DNA of 31,752 nt from CAZGGW01 sp964525365 (lineage in GTDB: Bacteria; Bacillota_I; Bacilli_A; RF39; UBA660). Each line of letters opens with the position of its first letter. Position 1 is the stretch's first letter. The stretch lies in contig CAZGGW010000009.1 of the NCBI GenBank assembly GCA_964525365.1, positions 1 to 31,752 of the forward strand, given 5' to 3'. The translations under genes and the position numbers were made by a program. Positions 1 to 8,592 of this stretch are shown piece by piece. Under the pieces are notes generated by a model. It saw only the letters and a program-made list of their open reading frames with translations, searched no databases and was not told the DNA's origin.

Positions 1-93
1 GCGGTAGTTTCACTGAAATCTTGCATCACCGTTACCGGAGGTAACGGAACATCTGTAACACCGTATGAAATAAGCAACGAAAATTGCTCATAA
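1..93 (+). CDS. C-terminal tail of a secreted/pilin-like protein (partial, 5' end outside window)
   Basis: Reading frame 1 is open from base 1 to a TAA at 91-93 and gives 30 residues, including VVSLKSCITVTGGNGTSVTP followed by YEISN. Tails of the form 'VVSLKS.I...GG.GT...PYE' are, from memory, common at the C-terminus of prepilin-type and secreted proteins of low-GC gut Bacillota; the match is by eye only. Two cysteines are present, one four residues from the core motif and one just before the stop. The rest of the gene lies upstream of the window, so neither function nor start can be judged. It is followed immediately by a bidirectional terminator. Confidence 0.6.
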   Translation, partial: AVVSLKSCITVTGGNGTSVTPYEISNENCS

Positions 94-105
94 TATAAAT
101 AAATT

Positions 106-138
106 AAAACGGCTAATTATTTTTAATTAGTCGTTTTT
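106..138. terminator. Bidirectional intrinsic terminator between convergent genes
   Basis: A 14-bp stem (106-119 with 124-137, containing one G-T pair) encloses a TTTT loop at 120-123. The left arm starts with AAAA and the right arm ends in a T-run, so it can act on both strands. It serves the partial rightward gene ending at 93 and the leftward ABC permease gene, whose stop codon lies inside the stem. Confidence 0.8.
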
Positions 139-898
139 CTATTATTACAATACATTCATATAAAACTATAGACAATATAATTAATAATACGATGCCACTC
201 ATTACTAAGTTTAAATTAAATACTTGTGATCCGTAAAGTATCAAATATCCAATACCAGCTTTTGAAGTTAAAAACTCTCCCATGATAACTCCGATTAAGC
301 ACATTGATATATTTATTTTTAATGTGTTAACTATTATTTTGTAATTACTGGGAATTATTACTTTAAAAAGTATATCTTTATTACTTGCTTTAAAAGTTTT
401 CATAAGTTTAATCTTGTTTTTATCTGTATTTATAAATCCATTATATATACTTTGAATACTAACAATGATTGATATAAGCAGTGCCATTACTACAATACTC
501 TTTGTATTAGCGCCTACCCATATTATTATAATTGGACCTAAAGCTACTTTTGGTAGTGAATTAAGCATTATTAAATATGGATCTAATACTTTTGAAAGAA
601 ATGTACTTTTATATAAGATTATACTTATTATTAATGAAATTATTGTTGTTAAAATAAATGAAATTATTGTTTCTTTTAAAGTTATATAAATATGATACAA
701 AATGTTATTATTTATAAATAATTCTCTTATGGTATGTATTATGTTAGAAGGAGATGAAGTAATAAAAGAATTAATAATATTGTATTTTGCTAATATTTCC
801 CACAATAGTATTAAAAACAAAGCGATAAATATTTGTGTGCCCAATATTAATAGTTTATTTCTTTTTAATTTTCTAATATATAGTTGTTGATTAGTCAT
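113..898 (-). CDS. ABC transporter permease (nitrate/sulfonate/thiamine-precursor family)
   Basis: A 261-residue polytopic inner-membrane subunit, the translocation channel of an importer. Hydrophobic segments lie at about residues 17-36, 70-96, 108-130, 133-152, 195-215 and 228-252. The cytoplasmic EAA-type loop that docks the ATPase is visible at about 167-187 (TFKASNKDILFKVIIPS), a degenerate form of the usual EAA...G...P motif. Size and layout match SsuC/TauC/ThiX-type permeases (about 250-270 residues). The ATG overlaps the stop of the ATPase gene by 8 bp, which indicates translational coupling and a three-gene operon. The substrate cannot be read from the sequence; ThiX, SsuC, TauC and NrtB are all possible. 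Confidence 0.85.
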   Translation of the reverse strand: MTNQQLYIRKLKRNKLLILGTQIFIALFLILLWEILAKYNIINSFITSSPSNIIHTIRELFINNNILYHIYITLKETIISFILTTIISLIISIILYKSTFLSKVLDPYLIMLNSLPKVALGPIIIIWVGANTKSIVVMALLISIIVSIQSIYNGFINTDKNKIKLMKTFKASNKDILFKVIIPSNYKIIVNTLKINISMCLIGVIMGEFLTSKAGIGYLILYGSQVFNLNLVMSGIVLLIILSIVLYECIVIIEKRLIKNN

Positions 899-1631
899 CT
901 AAATCTCTCCATAATAAATCATAATAAATTGCAAATTCCGGAGCTTTTCTATTGTTAATTGGATTACTTTTATTAGAGAGTTTGATGTCATAAATTTTTT
1001 TAATATATGAAGGTCTTTTTGAAAGAACAACTATTTTATCGCACATTGATATACATTCCGCAATATCATGTGAAACTAGAATAGCTGTTTTATTTTCGTT
1101 CTTAATAATATTGTAAACATCATCGCTTACTTTTAATCGTGTTTGATAATCCAGTGCACTAAATGGTTCATCAAATAATATTATATCTGGTTTAGTAGCT
1201 AAAGTTCTAATTAAAGCAACTCGCTGTTTCATACCACCAGACAACGAAGATGGCTTTTTGTTAATAAATTCTTTTAATCCGTATTTTGTTAGCAAAGAAG
1301 TTACATATTCTTTATTTTCTTCAGTAAGTTTTTTTTGTACTTTTAATCCAAGTATTGCATTTTCATATACAGTTAGCCAATCAAACAGAGAATCTTCTTG
1401 TAACATATATCCAATTGTTTTGTTATTTGTTAATTTAAAACTTCCTTCATAATTTTTATCAAGTCCAGATAAAATATTTAATATTGTGCTTTTACCGCAA
1501 CCAGAAGAACCTATTATACCTACAAAATCACATTGGTAGATATTTAATGAAAAATTTTCGATTGCGTTTACTTCTCCGGAAATACTATTATATGTTTTAC
1601 TTAGATTGCTAATTTTTAGTATTTCGTTCAT
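891..1631 (-). CDS. ABC transporter ATP-binding protein
   Basis: A 246-residue cytoplasmic ATPase that powers the importer. All nucleotide-binding elements are intact: Walker A GSSGCGKST (41-49), Q-loop Gln78, signature LSGGMKQ (130-136), Walker B IILFDE (150-155), D-loop SALD and the switch His188 (VSHD). Length and motif style match the SsuB/TauB/ThiZ/NrtD subfamily, although no specificity-determining feature is visible. Its start lies 23 bp inside the end of the substrate-binding protein gene and its end overlaps the permease start by 8 bp, so the three genes are one tightly coupled unit. Confidence 0.93.
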   Translation of the reverse strand: MNEILKISNLSKTYNSISGEVNAIENFSLNIYQCDFVGIIGSSGCGKSTILNILSGLDKNYEGSFKLTNNKTIGYMLQEDSLFDWLTVYENAILGLKVQKKLTEENKEYVTSLLTKYGLKEFINKKPSSLSGGMKQRVALIRTLATKPDIILFDEPFSALDYQTRLKVSDDVYNIIKNENKTAILVSHDIAECISMCDKIVVLSKRPSYIKKIYDIKLSNKSNPINNRKAPEFAIYYDLLWRDLDD

Positions 1632-2613
1632 TAAATTCGTTAGTAACCAGTACGCTAAAATCTTGTTTTTCGATTAATGCTTTATTAAATATCATAATAT
1701 CTTGAAGTCGTTCAAATGCGCTTTCTTCTATATATGTTGTTTCCCACCAAGAATCAGCATTTTTATATCTTTCTATGATATTTGCTAATTCATTAATAGT
1801 AATGTCCGGAAATTGATTGACAATTTTTTTAGCAATTAACTGGGGTTCATTCTTATGAACATATTGTAATCCCTTGTTTAACGCTTCGTTGAAAGCTTGT
1901 AATATATCTTTATTTTCTTTTATATAACTTGTTTTTGAATAATATGCTGTATATGGAACTTCTCCGGCCAATAAACCGATTGAAGCTAAAACGCATCCAT
2001 ATTTTTGAGATTCAATTGAACTTGCGATTGGTTCAAATAAATTAACGTAGTCTGCTCCTCCGTTTATATAAGCACCACTAAGGGCTGCGAATTCAACACT
2101 TGAATCTATATGTACGCTGTTTAAATCTATTTTTGCTTCATTAAGAGCATAAGTGAATACCATAAGTGGCATACCTCCAGTACGACCGGCTAAAACAGAT
2201 TTATTAACCAAATTACTAATATTAAAATTTTCTAATTCTTCACAATCACCGACTAAAAATTGTCCATCTCTCTTTGTAAGTGCTGCAAAAGTTTTTAAAT
2301 AATCTTCTTCTCCGTTGTTATAAATATAAATTGTTGCTTCCGGACCCGAAAATCCAATTTGTGCATCTCCGGATAATACGGCTGCTGCTGTTTTGTCTGC
2401 CCCTGGAGTTAAAATCACTTCAATATCAAGACCAACATCCTCAAAATATCCTTCTTCAATTGCCACATACCAAGGAGCATAAAATGCAGAATGTGTTACT
2501 TCTGCTACTGTTATTTTAGTTAGTTTACTTTCCTTTTTATCAACAAATCCAAAATAAATAATTCCTAACACTAAAATAGCACACACAATTAAGTAAATAA
2601 TTATTTTTTTCAT
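1609..2613 (-). CDS. ABC transporter substrate-binding protein, NMT1/THI5-like, membrane-anchored
   Basis: A 334-residue extracytoplasmic binding protein, first gene of the leftward importer operon. Residues 4-24 form an N-terminal membrane segment. The only nearby cysteine (position 11, LIVC) is not a good lipobox, so the protein looks anchored by an uncleaved signal anchor rather than lipidated. The mature part carries the SsuA/ThiY-type pattern AFYAPWYVAIEEGYF...GLDIEV, followed by DAQIGFSGPE, typical of the two-lobed NMT1/THI5 fold. GAGAGG lies about 7 bases upstream of the ATG. Substrate is unresolved (thiamine precursor, sulfonate, taurine or nitrate-like); no TPP riboswitch fits in the 92-bp upstream gap. 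Confidence 0.85.
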   Translation of the reverse strand: MKKIIIYLIVCAILVLGIIYFGFVDKKESKLTKITVAEVTHSAFYAPWYVAIEEGYFEDVGLDIEVILTPGADKTAAAVLSGDAQIGFSGPEATIYIYNNGEEDYLKTFAALTKRDGQFLVGDCEELENFNISNLVNKSVLAGRTGGMPLMVFTYALNEAKIDLNSVHIDSSVEFAALSGAYINGGADYVNLFEPIASSIESQKYGCVLASIGLLAGEVPYTAYYSKTSYIKENKDILQAFNEALNKGLQYVHKNEPQLIAKKIVNQFPDITINELANIIERYKNADSWWETTYIEESAFERLQDIMIFNKALIEKQDFSVLVTNEFNERNTKN

Positions 2614-2632
2614 GTAACCTCTCTTTCTTTGT

Positions 2633-2638
2633 ATTATA
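2633..2638 (-). promoter_or_regulatory. Candidate -10 box for the ABC importer operon
   Basis: On the minus strand, TATAAT lies at 2638-2633, 20 bases upstream of the start at 2613. No convincing -35 box is seen at normal spacing, so this is a weak call. Confidence 0.35.
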
Positions 2639-2668
2639 TGAAATGGGTTTTAAAAATGATATTTTTTA

Positions 2669-2698
2669 TTGATAATAATAGAAATCACGTGTTATAAT
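2669..2698 (+). promoter_or_regulatory. pcrA promoter with extended -10
   Basis: TTGATA (2669-2674), an 18-base spacer and TATAAT (2693-2698) preceded by TGT at 2690-2692, an extended -10 element. The expected transcription start, about 7 bases after the -10, falls on or next to the A of the pcrA ATG at 2706, and no Shine-Dalgarno sequence is present. Confidence 0.65.
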
Positions 2699-2705
2699 TT
2701 TTATT

Positions 2706-4802
2706 ATGAGAAATAAAGAATTAAAATTAAATAGTTGTCAAAAAGAAGCAATATTTCACAAGGAAGGTCCTTGTTTAGTAATCGCTGGTGCAGGATCTGG
2801 CAAAACAAGAGTTCTTACAGAAAGAATTGCTACTTTAATAGAAAGTGGTATAGCACCATACAATATACTTGCAATTACTTTTACTAATAAGGCAGCAAGT
2901 GAAATGAAGCAAAGAGTTAACATAAGAATAGGAGATCTATCTTCTTCTATTTTTATTGGAACTTTTCATTCATTTGGTCTTAAAATTTTAAGAGAAAATT
3001 ATGATCTTTTAGGATTTACAAAAAATATTACTATTATTGATAGAGAAGATCAAATTTCTATTATTAAAAAGTTATTAAAAGAGAATGGATACAATATTAA
3101 TGATTATGATTATCGTTATATTTTAAATAGAATTGGATTTGCTAAAAATAGTAATATATCTTCAATAGAATTTCGAAGTATATTTAAAAGTGATTTTGAT
3201 GAAGTATCCGGAATTATTTACCAACAATATGAACAAACTTTAAAAGAAAATAATACGGTTGATTTTGATGATTTGCTTTTATTACCTTTAAAATTATTTG
3301 GTTTTAACAAAGAAATTCTTGATAAATATAGTGAACATTTTAAATATATATTAGTTGATGAGTATCAAGATACTAATACTATTCAATATGAGTTTTGCCA
3401 TCTTCTTTCACTAAAATATAAAAATATTTTTGTAGTGGGTGATATGGATCAAAATATATATTCTTTTAGAAATGCTACATATGAAAACATAATGAAATTT
3501 GAAAATGATTATAAAGATATAAAAGTTATTATGCTGGAAGAAAATTATAGAAGTACTAAGTATATTTTGGAAGCTGCGAACTCAGTTATTAAAAACAATA
3601 GTGAAAGAAAAGATAAAAAGTTATGGACCTCTTTAAATGGCGGAGAAAAAGTAAAATACATTTGTGTTGAAAACGAAAAAGATGAAGCAGAATATATAGT
3701 GAAAAAAGTAAAAGAGTTAGCAAATAAAAAATATGATTTGAAAGAAATTGGTGTTCTATATAGAACTAATGCTCAAAGTAGAACTTTAGAAGATGCTTTT
3801 TTAAAAGAAAATATCCCATATAAAGTAGTGGGTAGTTATTACTTTTATAATAGAAAAGAAATAAAAGATTTAATTGCTTATTTAAACTTAATATATAACA
3901 CTAAAAATAATGAAGCGTTGGAAAGAATTATTAATGTTCCTAAGAGAAGTATCGGTACTAAGTCTGTTTTAAATCTTAGAAACAAATCTAAAGAAATGAA
4001 CTTGTCAATGTTTGAATCGATTGATGAAGGCAAACACGAATTAGAATTTAAGAAAATTATTCTTCATTTAATAGAGTGTGAAAAAGTAATGAGTTTATCT
4101 AACTTGATAGATGAAATACTAATAAAAAGTGGAATGAAAGATTATTTAATTAACAATAAAAGTTTAGAAAATGATATTCGTTTAGAAAACTTAGAAGAAT
4201 TTAAAAGTATAGCGATTTCTTTTGAAGAAAGAGGAATATATAGTTTAGAAGAATTTTTAGAAAACATAGCATTAGTGAGCGACGCCGGTTTATACAAAGA
4301 CGTAGAAGATGCAGTGAATTTGATGACTATTCATTCTGCGAAGGGCTTGGAATTTGATGCTGTTTTTATACCTGGAATGGAAGAAGGAATATTTCCACAC
4401 ATTAGAAGTTTTGACAATGAAAAAGATATAGAAGAAGAAAGAAGACTTTGTTATGTGGGGATGACAAGAGCTAAGGAACAATTATATATGATTTCTTCTA
4501 GAAGAAGACTTTTGTATGGAAAAGTAATGGGAAATCCACCTAGTAGATTTATTGATGAAATAGATAAATCGGTTCTTGAAAGTGAAGATTTAAAAATAAA
4601 ACCGGTATTAAGAAATACCTATAAAACTTTGTTACATAATGATGAAAATTTTAGAGTTGGGGATAAAGTCAATCATAGAGCATTTGGTGCTGGGATAATT
4701 GTTTCTATAAATGGGGGAATTGCGTCAATAGCATTTAATAAAAATATTGGAATTAAACAAGTAATGACTAATCATAGTTCTCTTAGTAAACGAGAAGTAT
4801 AG
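2706..4802 (+). CDS. pcrA: ATP-dependent DNA helicase PcrA/UvrD (superfamily 1A)
   Basis: A 698-residue 3'-5' DNA helicase used in nucleotide excision repair, removal of RecA filaments and replication-transcription conflicts. Motifs appear in order: Q-motif region LNSCQKEAI, Walker A GAGSGKT (28-34), Ia AITFTNKAASEM, III/IV region with VGDMDQNIYSFRNA, Walker B/motif II VDEYQDTN (217-224), motif IV YRTNAQSR, motif V TIHSAKGLEFDAVF and motif VI CYVGMTRAKEQLY. The C-terminal 50 residues (GDKVNHRAFGAGIIVSI) are the Tudor-like RNA-polymerase-interacting tail of PcrA. Length is slightly short of the usual 720-750. The ATG has no ribosome binding site and sits where the transcript should start. The gene is single and divergent from the ABC operon. 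Confidence 0.95.
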   Translation: MRNKELKLNSCQKEAIFHKEGPCLVIAGAGSGKTRVLTERIATLIESGIAPYNILAITFTNKAASEMKQRVNIRIGDLSSSIFIGTFHSFGLKILRENYDLLGFTKNITIIDREDQISIIKKLLKENGYNINDYDYRYILNRIGFAKNSNISSIEFRSIFKSDFDEVSGIIYQQYEQTLKENNTVDFDDLLLLPLKLFGFNKEILDKYSEHFKYILVDEYQDTNTIQYEFCHLLSLKYKNIFVVGDMDQNIYSFRNATYENIMKFENDYKDIKVIMLEENYRSTKYILEAANSVIKNNSERKDKKLWTSLNGGEKVKYICVENEKDEAEYIVKKVKELANKKYDLKEIGVLYRTNAQSRTLEDAFLKENIPYKVVGSYYFYNRKEIKDLIAYLNLIYNTKNNEALERIINVPKRSIGTKSVLNLRNKSKEMNLSMFESIDEGKHELEFKKIILHLIECEKVMSLSNLIDEILIKSGMKDYLINNKSLENDIRLENLEEFKSIAISFEERGIYSLEEFLENIALVSDAGLYKDVEDAVNLMTIHSAKGLEFDAVFIPGMEEGIFPHIRSFDNEKDIEEERRLCYVGMTRAKEQLYMISSRRRLLYGKVMGNPPSRFIDEIDKSVLESEDLKIKPVLRNTYKTLLHNDENFRVGDKVNHRAFGAGIIVSINGGIASIAFNKNIGIKQVMTNHSSLSKREV

Positions 4803-4811
4803 GTTTTTTTC

Positions 4812-4840
4812 TTGACATAAAAATTTTATTACTATATAAT
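4812..4840 (+). promoter_or_regulatory. Strong sigma-A-type promoter of the Tad/T4SS locus
   Basis: A perfect TTGACA (4812-4817), a 17-base spacer and a perfect TATAAT (4835-4840), followed by AGGAGG at 4856-4861 and the ATG at 4866. This is the best promoter match in the window and drives the first gene of the long gene block. Confidence 0.85.
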
Positions 4841-4865
4841 TTATATTAGGAAAATAGGAGGAAAA

Positions 4866-5675
4866 ATGAATAAAATAAAAGTCGTTTTAAAAAAGTTTTT
4901 TAAAAATAAAAATACCGTAACAATATTGTGCGTTGTATTGGGGTTAGTAATATTATATTTTGGATATAGTTATAGAATTAAACAAGCTACAAATCCAATA
5001 TCAATTCCATATGCAAAAGTGGAAATACAGCCCAGAACATTAATAACTGAGGATATGGTTGGACTAATGGATGTTCCTAAAACTATGATTAATAGTGCTA
5101 CTATAAGAAGTGTTAAAGATATTGTAGGCAAATATGCAAATTATAATACTATGATTCCTCAGGGAAGTGTATTTTATAATAGTACTGTTGTGTCATGGTC
5201 TGAAATGCCAGATTCAGCGTTTGCTGATATACCTGATGGATACACTGTAGTGTCTTTATCGGTTAACACTGAGACTACATACGGAAATTCAATTTTTCCG
5301 GGTAATTATATTGATTTATATTATGCAGCGACTGATAGTACCGGAAAACTACTATTAGGAAAATTAATTGAAAGTATTGAAGTACTTGCGGTGAAAGACG
5401 CAAATGGTAAACATGTGTTTGAAAACAGCAGTAATTTAACTGCACCATCAGCATTGATATTTGCTGTACCGGAAAAGTTACATTTACTATTAAGAAAAGC
5501 ATCATATTTATCAGGACAAATAATACCAGTTCCAAGAAACGCTAGTTATACAGCTGAGGCAGGGTCAACTGTTGTTAGTAGTGAATATATAGAAAATTTT
5601 ATATTATCACAAACTGTGGTAATACCTGATGAACAATTACCAGTAATAGAGAGTTCAACGACTACTACAGAATAA
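4866..5675 (+). CDS. CpaB/RcpC-like Flp-pilus assembly protein with SAF domain
   Basis: A 269-residue envelope protein and the first gene of the secretion locus. A basic N-terminus (residues 1-15) is followed by one membrane segment (about 17-34). A SAF-type beta-clip region follows at about 45-110 (IPYAKVEIQPRTLITEDMV, VPKTMI, IPQGSVF), then the RcpC/CpaB-like continuation with GNYIDLYYAA. This order is that of CpaB proteins in Tad pilus loci. In Gram-negatives CpaB works with the outer-membrane secretin; here no secretin is expected, so it may act in the wall zone. The C-terminus is a short Ser/Thr-rich tail. Followed 21 bp later by the CpaF ATPase gene. Confidence 0.75.
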   Translation: MNKIKVVLKKFFKNKNTVTILCVVLGLVILYFGYSYRIKQATNPISIPYAKVEIQPRTLITEDMVGLMDVPKTMINSATIRSVKDIVGKYANYNTMIPQGSVFYNSTVVSWSEMPDSAFADIPDGYTVVSLSVNTETTYGNSIFPGNYIDLYYAATDSTGKLLLGKLIESIEVLAVKDANGKHVFENSSNLTAPSALIFAVPEKLHLLLRKASYLSGQIIPVPRNASYTAEAGSTVVSSEYIENFILSQTVVIPDEQLPVIESSTTTTE

Positions 5676-5696
5676 AAAATAAAAAAGGGGAAATAT

Positions 5697-6809
5697 ATGA
5701 ATAAATCGGACACAATTTTTTCTCAGATAGATTTTGGACCATTAAAAACATTTATTGAAGATGATGATATAACTGATATTTCAATTACTAATGGTTCTCG
5801 TGTATTTTTAAAAAGTTTAACTAAAGGCGTTAGCCCAGTGGAAGTTCCGGGAGTAGATAATGCATTAATGGAAAAACTTGCTTTTCAATGCTCAAATGTT
5901 GTTGGAAGATCATTTAATATGGCGAATCCATTTCTTGATGCTGAAAGTGCAGAACTTCGTTTAAATTTTATACATGAATCTATTGCTACAAATGGAATAG
6001 CGTGTGTTATAAGAAAAACCCCTGCTAAAATAAGATTAAATAAAGAGAAATTATTAAATGAAAATTATGTTTCATTACAAATACATGAATTTCTATTTAA
6101 ATGTGTTGAAGGACATTGTAATATTATAGTAAGCGGTGAAACCGGATCTGGTAAAACAGAACTTGTTAAATACTTGGCAAGTCATACAAGAGATAATGAA
6201 AAATTAATAACAATTGAAGATACACTTGAACTTCATTTAGATAGAATATTTCCACATAGAGATATAGTTGCGATGAAAACAAATAATATTGCAAGTTATA
6301 CAGACGTACTTGTAACTTGTATGAGACAGAATCCTAGATGGATATTATTATCTGAGGTTAGAAGTGCAGAAGCAGTAATGGCTGTAAGAAACTCAATATC
6401 TTCTGGTCATAATATAATTTCTACTATACACTCAGATAAAGCATCTTCAATACCAATGAGAATGTATTCATTACTTGAAAGTAATTTAGATATCGAACAA
6501 TTTTTAAAAAGTATACATAGATATGTTCAGATTGGAATTCATGTAAAAGGATATATGTCTAAAGAATATGCAAGATTTCAAAGAGAGATAGTTGAAGTTG
6601 TTGAATTTTATGTAACCGAAAATAACGAGGCAAAAGCAAATGTACTTTATAAAAAATATTTAGATGGAAAAGAAGTATATAATAATCCAACAAAACACTT
6701 GCTTGAATATTTGTCAATTCAGGGAGTAGAGTTGCCAGCAGATGTATTTATAAAAGAAGGAGAAGGACTTGTTTCTAGTCCCAAAGAAGAGATAGAAATA
6801 ATAGAATAA
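5697..6809 (+). CDS. cpaF: CpaF/TadA-type secretion ATPase (VirB11/GspE superfamily)
   Basis: A 370-residue cytoplasmic hexameric ATPase that powers pilus assembly or secretion. Visible are Walker A GETGSGKT (147-154), an Asp-box region TIEDTLELHL, Walker B WILLSEVR (215-222) and the His-box GHNIISTIHSD (237-247), all in the arrangement of CpaF/VirB11 proteins. The N-terminal domain (1-120) has the usual ITDISITNGSRVFL pattern. AAGGGGA precedes the ATG. It is the only VirB11-superfamily ATPase in a locus that also carries VirB4 and VirD4, so it could serve the pilus half, the secretion half, or both. Confidence 0.9.
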   Translation: MNKSDTIFSQIDFGPLKTFIEDDDITDISITNGSRVFLKSLTKGVSPVEVPGVDNALMEKLAFQCSNVVGRSFNMANPFLDAESAELRLNFIHESIATNGIACVIRKTPAKIRLNKEKLLNENYVSLQIHEFLFKCVEGHCNIIVSGETGSGKTELVKYLASHTRDNEKLITIEDTLELHLDRIFPHRDIVAMKTNNIASYTDVLVTCMRQNPRWILLSEVRSAEAVMAVRNSISSGHNIISTIHSDKASSIPMRMYSLLESNLDIEQFLKSIHRYVQIGIHVKGYMSKEYARFQREIVEVVEFYVTENNEAKANVLYKKYLDGKEVYNNPTKHLLEYLSIQGVELPADVFIKEGEGLVSSPKEEIEIIE

Positions 6810-6835
6810 TGTAAATAAGAAAGAGAGGTGTATTA

Positions 6836-7735
6836 ATGTATTTAGAATTTATAATAATGTCATTATTAATTATATTTGTTATTGTATATAGAAAAAATAC
6901 AGGTGACAATGTATATAGATTTATAATGAAAAATGTTTCAGATACATATGAGAAATATGCACCATACTCTTTTAAAATGGTTAGACAAAAAACAAAAGAA
7001 TTGGGTCAAGAATATACAATAAAGCAATATACAATTCAAATTGTACTTTTTGCTGGATTTGCAGGAGTCGTAGGTTACTTATATTTTTATAGTTTGATAT
7101 GGGCAATTGTATATGCCTTAATTGCAGTATTATTTATTCCTTATTTGGCTTTTTTAAGGTGTAAAAGAATATATAGTGAATACATATTCGAACAAATTCA
7201 AATATATACAACTAACGTTATAATGGAATTTAATACAACTAAATCATTTGTTAAATCACTCGAAGGAGTTGTAGAATCCGGAGTACTTGAAGATCCTGTA
7301 CTTTCTGATGTAAAAGAAATGATAGCGCTTAGTTATTCTAGTGGATCAATTGAAGAATCATTGAATTATATGAATAGTAAATATAATTTTTATGTAGTAA
7401 AAAATATGCATCAATTATTTTTACAAATAACACAAGAAGGATCAAAAGATTCTGGCGAAGCACTTGAAAATATGCTTCAAGATATAGATTTGCTTGTTGA
7501 AAATGTATATAGAGATAGAATGGATAGAAATACTTTCTATAAGCAATTTGTTACTTTCGGTGTTGCGTTATATTTATTAATTATGTTGTTACAAGTATTA
7601 CTTACAAAGGAAACATATGCAGAAATCATTACATTATGGTATGTCCAGATTATGTTGCATGGAATAGTTATAGTGAATTCATTGTTTTTACTAAATGGTG
7701 TAAAATATTACAATGAGAATGTGGGTGCTGAATAA
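6836..7735 (+). CDS. tadB: TadB-like inner-membrane platform protein (T2SSF domain)
   Basis: A 299-residue polytopic protein. Membrane segments lie at about 2-17, 66-85, 86-105, 239-256 and 265-287, with a cytoplasmic helical domain (about 110-235) between the two hydrophobic blocks. This is the layout of TadB/GspF-fold platform proteins. Residues FVKSLEGVVESGV and GSIEESLNYM correspond to the helical T2SSF repeat. The gene starts after AGAGAGGTG and ends in a TAATG overlap with the TadC-like gene, the usual tadB-tadC pairing. The platform would contact the CpaF ATPase from the membrane side. Confidence 0.8.
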   Translation: MYLEFIIMSLLIIFVIVYRKNTGDNVYRFIMKNVSDTYEKYAPYSFKMVRQKTKELGQEYTIKQYTIQIVLFAGFAGVVGYLYFYSLIWAIVYALIAVLFIPYLAFLRCKRIYSEYIFEQIQIYTTNVIMEFNTTKSFVKSLEGVVESGVLEDPVLSDVKEMIALSYSSGSIEESLNYMNSKYNFYVVKNMHQLFLQITQEGSKDSGEALENMLQDIDLLVENVYRDRMDRNTFYKQFVTFGVALYLLIMLLQVLLTKETYAEIITLWYVQIMLHGIVIVNSLFLLNGVKYYNENVGAE

Positions 7736-8517
7736 TGGAAATATTAGCTATTGGTATATTGGTATTTGCTGCGTTTAGTTATTCTGGTGTTATAAGTTTT
7801 AATACATTTATAAAAGATAATGAAAAAATGTGGTTAAAACTAAAAGAAGATGATTATGATTTTCTTGTGGCTGCAAAATATGGAGAAAGTGCAGATCCAA
7901 ATGTATTATTTGTAAAAAGAGTGAAAAATGGTATATTAATTATGGCAATACTTTTCTTTATGTTTATTACCAATATAAATTTTTTAAACGTATTATTTGC
8001 AATAGTAGGCGGGTATTTAGTGTTTAAAAGTGGTTATACTAATGTTAAAGGCTTTTATAAAAAGCATTTGCATGATATAGATTTATTGTTGCCGTATTAT
8101 TTAAAAAGCTTAGAAATTTTAATACAACACTATACTGTACCAGTTGCGATTACTAAATCAGTAAAAGATGCACCGGATATGTTTAAACCAGGATTAAAAG
8201 AATTAATATCAAGTATAGATGCAGGAGATTCTTCAATAGATCCTTATATGGATTTTGCTAAAAAGTATCCAGTAAGAGATTCAATGAGAATGATGAGACT
8301 ATTATATAGATTAGGACTTGGTAATCAAGAAAGAAAAGAAGAACAACTAATAGTATTTTCTAAAACAATTTCTACATTACAAGCTAAATCTAGAGAAACA
8401 AAATATAAAGAGAGATTAGATACAATGGAAAAGAAAACATTATTGATGCTTTCTACCATTGGAGTAGGAGTAATGATAATATTACTACTATCAATATTAA
8501 GAACATTTACATTTTAA
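7735..8517 (+). CDS. tadC: TadC-like inner-membrane platform protein (T2SSF domain)
   Basis: A 260-residue partner of the preceding TadB-like protein, sharing one base of overlap (TAATG). Membrane segments lie at about 2-19, 64-80, 83-98 and 236-257, with a T2SSF-like helical domain between 105 and 230 (DIDLLLPYYLKSLEILIQ, MRMMRLLYRLGLGN). TadB and TadC together form the inner-membrane platform of Tad pili. The gene is followed by a 75-bp gap with an internal promoter and then the pilin-like genes. Confidence 0.78.
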   Translation: MEILAIGILVFAAFSYSGVISFNTFIKDNEKMWLKLKEDDYDFLVAAKYGESADPNVLFVKRVKNGILIMAILFFMFITNINFLNVLFAIVGGYLVFKSGYTNVKGFYKKHLHDIDLLLPYYLKSLEILIQHYTVPVAITKSVKDAPDMFKPGLKELISSIDAGDSSIDPYMDFAKKYPVRDSMRMMRLLYRLGLGNQERKEEQLIVFSKTISTLQAKSRETKYKERLDTMEKKTLLMLSTIGVGVMIILLLSILRTFTF

Positions 8518-8539
8518 TTTTAAAAAAATATAATTATTG

Positions 8540-8568
8540 TTGATTATAATAAGAAAAATAAGTATAAT
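8540..8568 (+). promoter_or_regulatory. Internal promoter upstream of the pilin-like gene
   Basis: TTGATT (8540-8545), a 17-base spacer and TATAAT (8563-8568), then AAGGAGG (8582-8588) before the ATG at 8593. A separate promoter here would let the small pilin-like proteins be made in excess over the platform and ATPase. Confidence 0.6.
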
Positions 8569-8592
8569 AAAAATATAGAAAAAGGAGGAATT

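Noticed and set aside
1258..1452. Open frames opposite real genes (for example on the + strand inside the ABC ATPase gene)
   Set aside because: They lack ribosome binding sites and recognisable protein features, while the opposite strand encodes complete conserved motifs.
2614..2705. TPP riboswitch for the ABC importer
   Set aside because: The divergent gap is only 92 bases, lacks the conserved thi-box bases such as CTGAGA, and must also hold the pcrA promoter.
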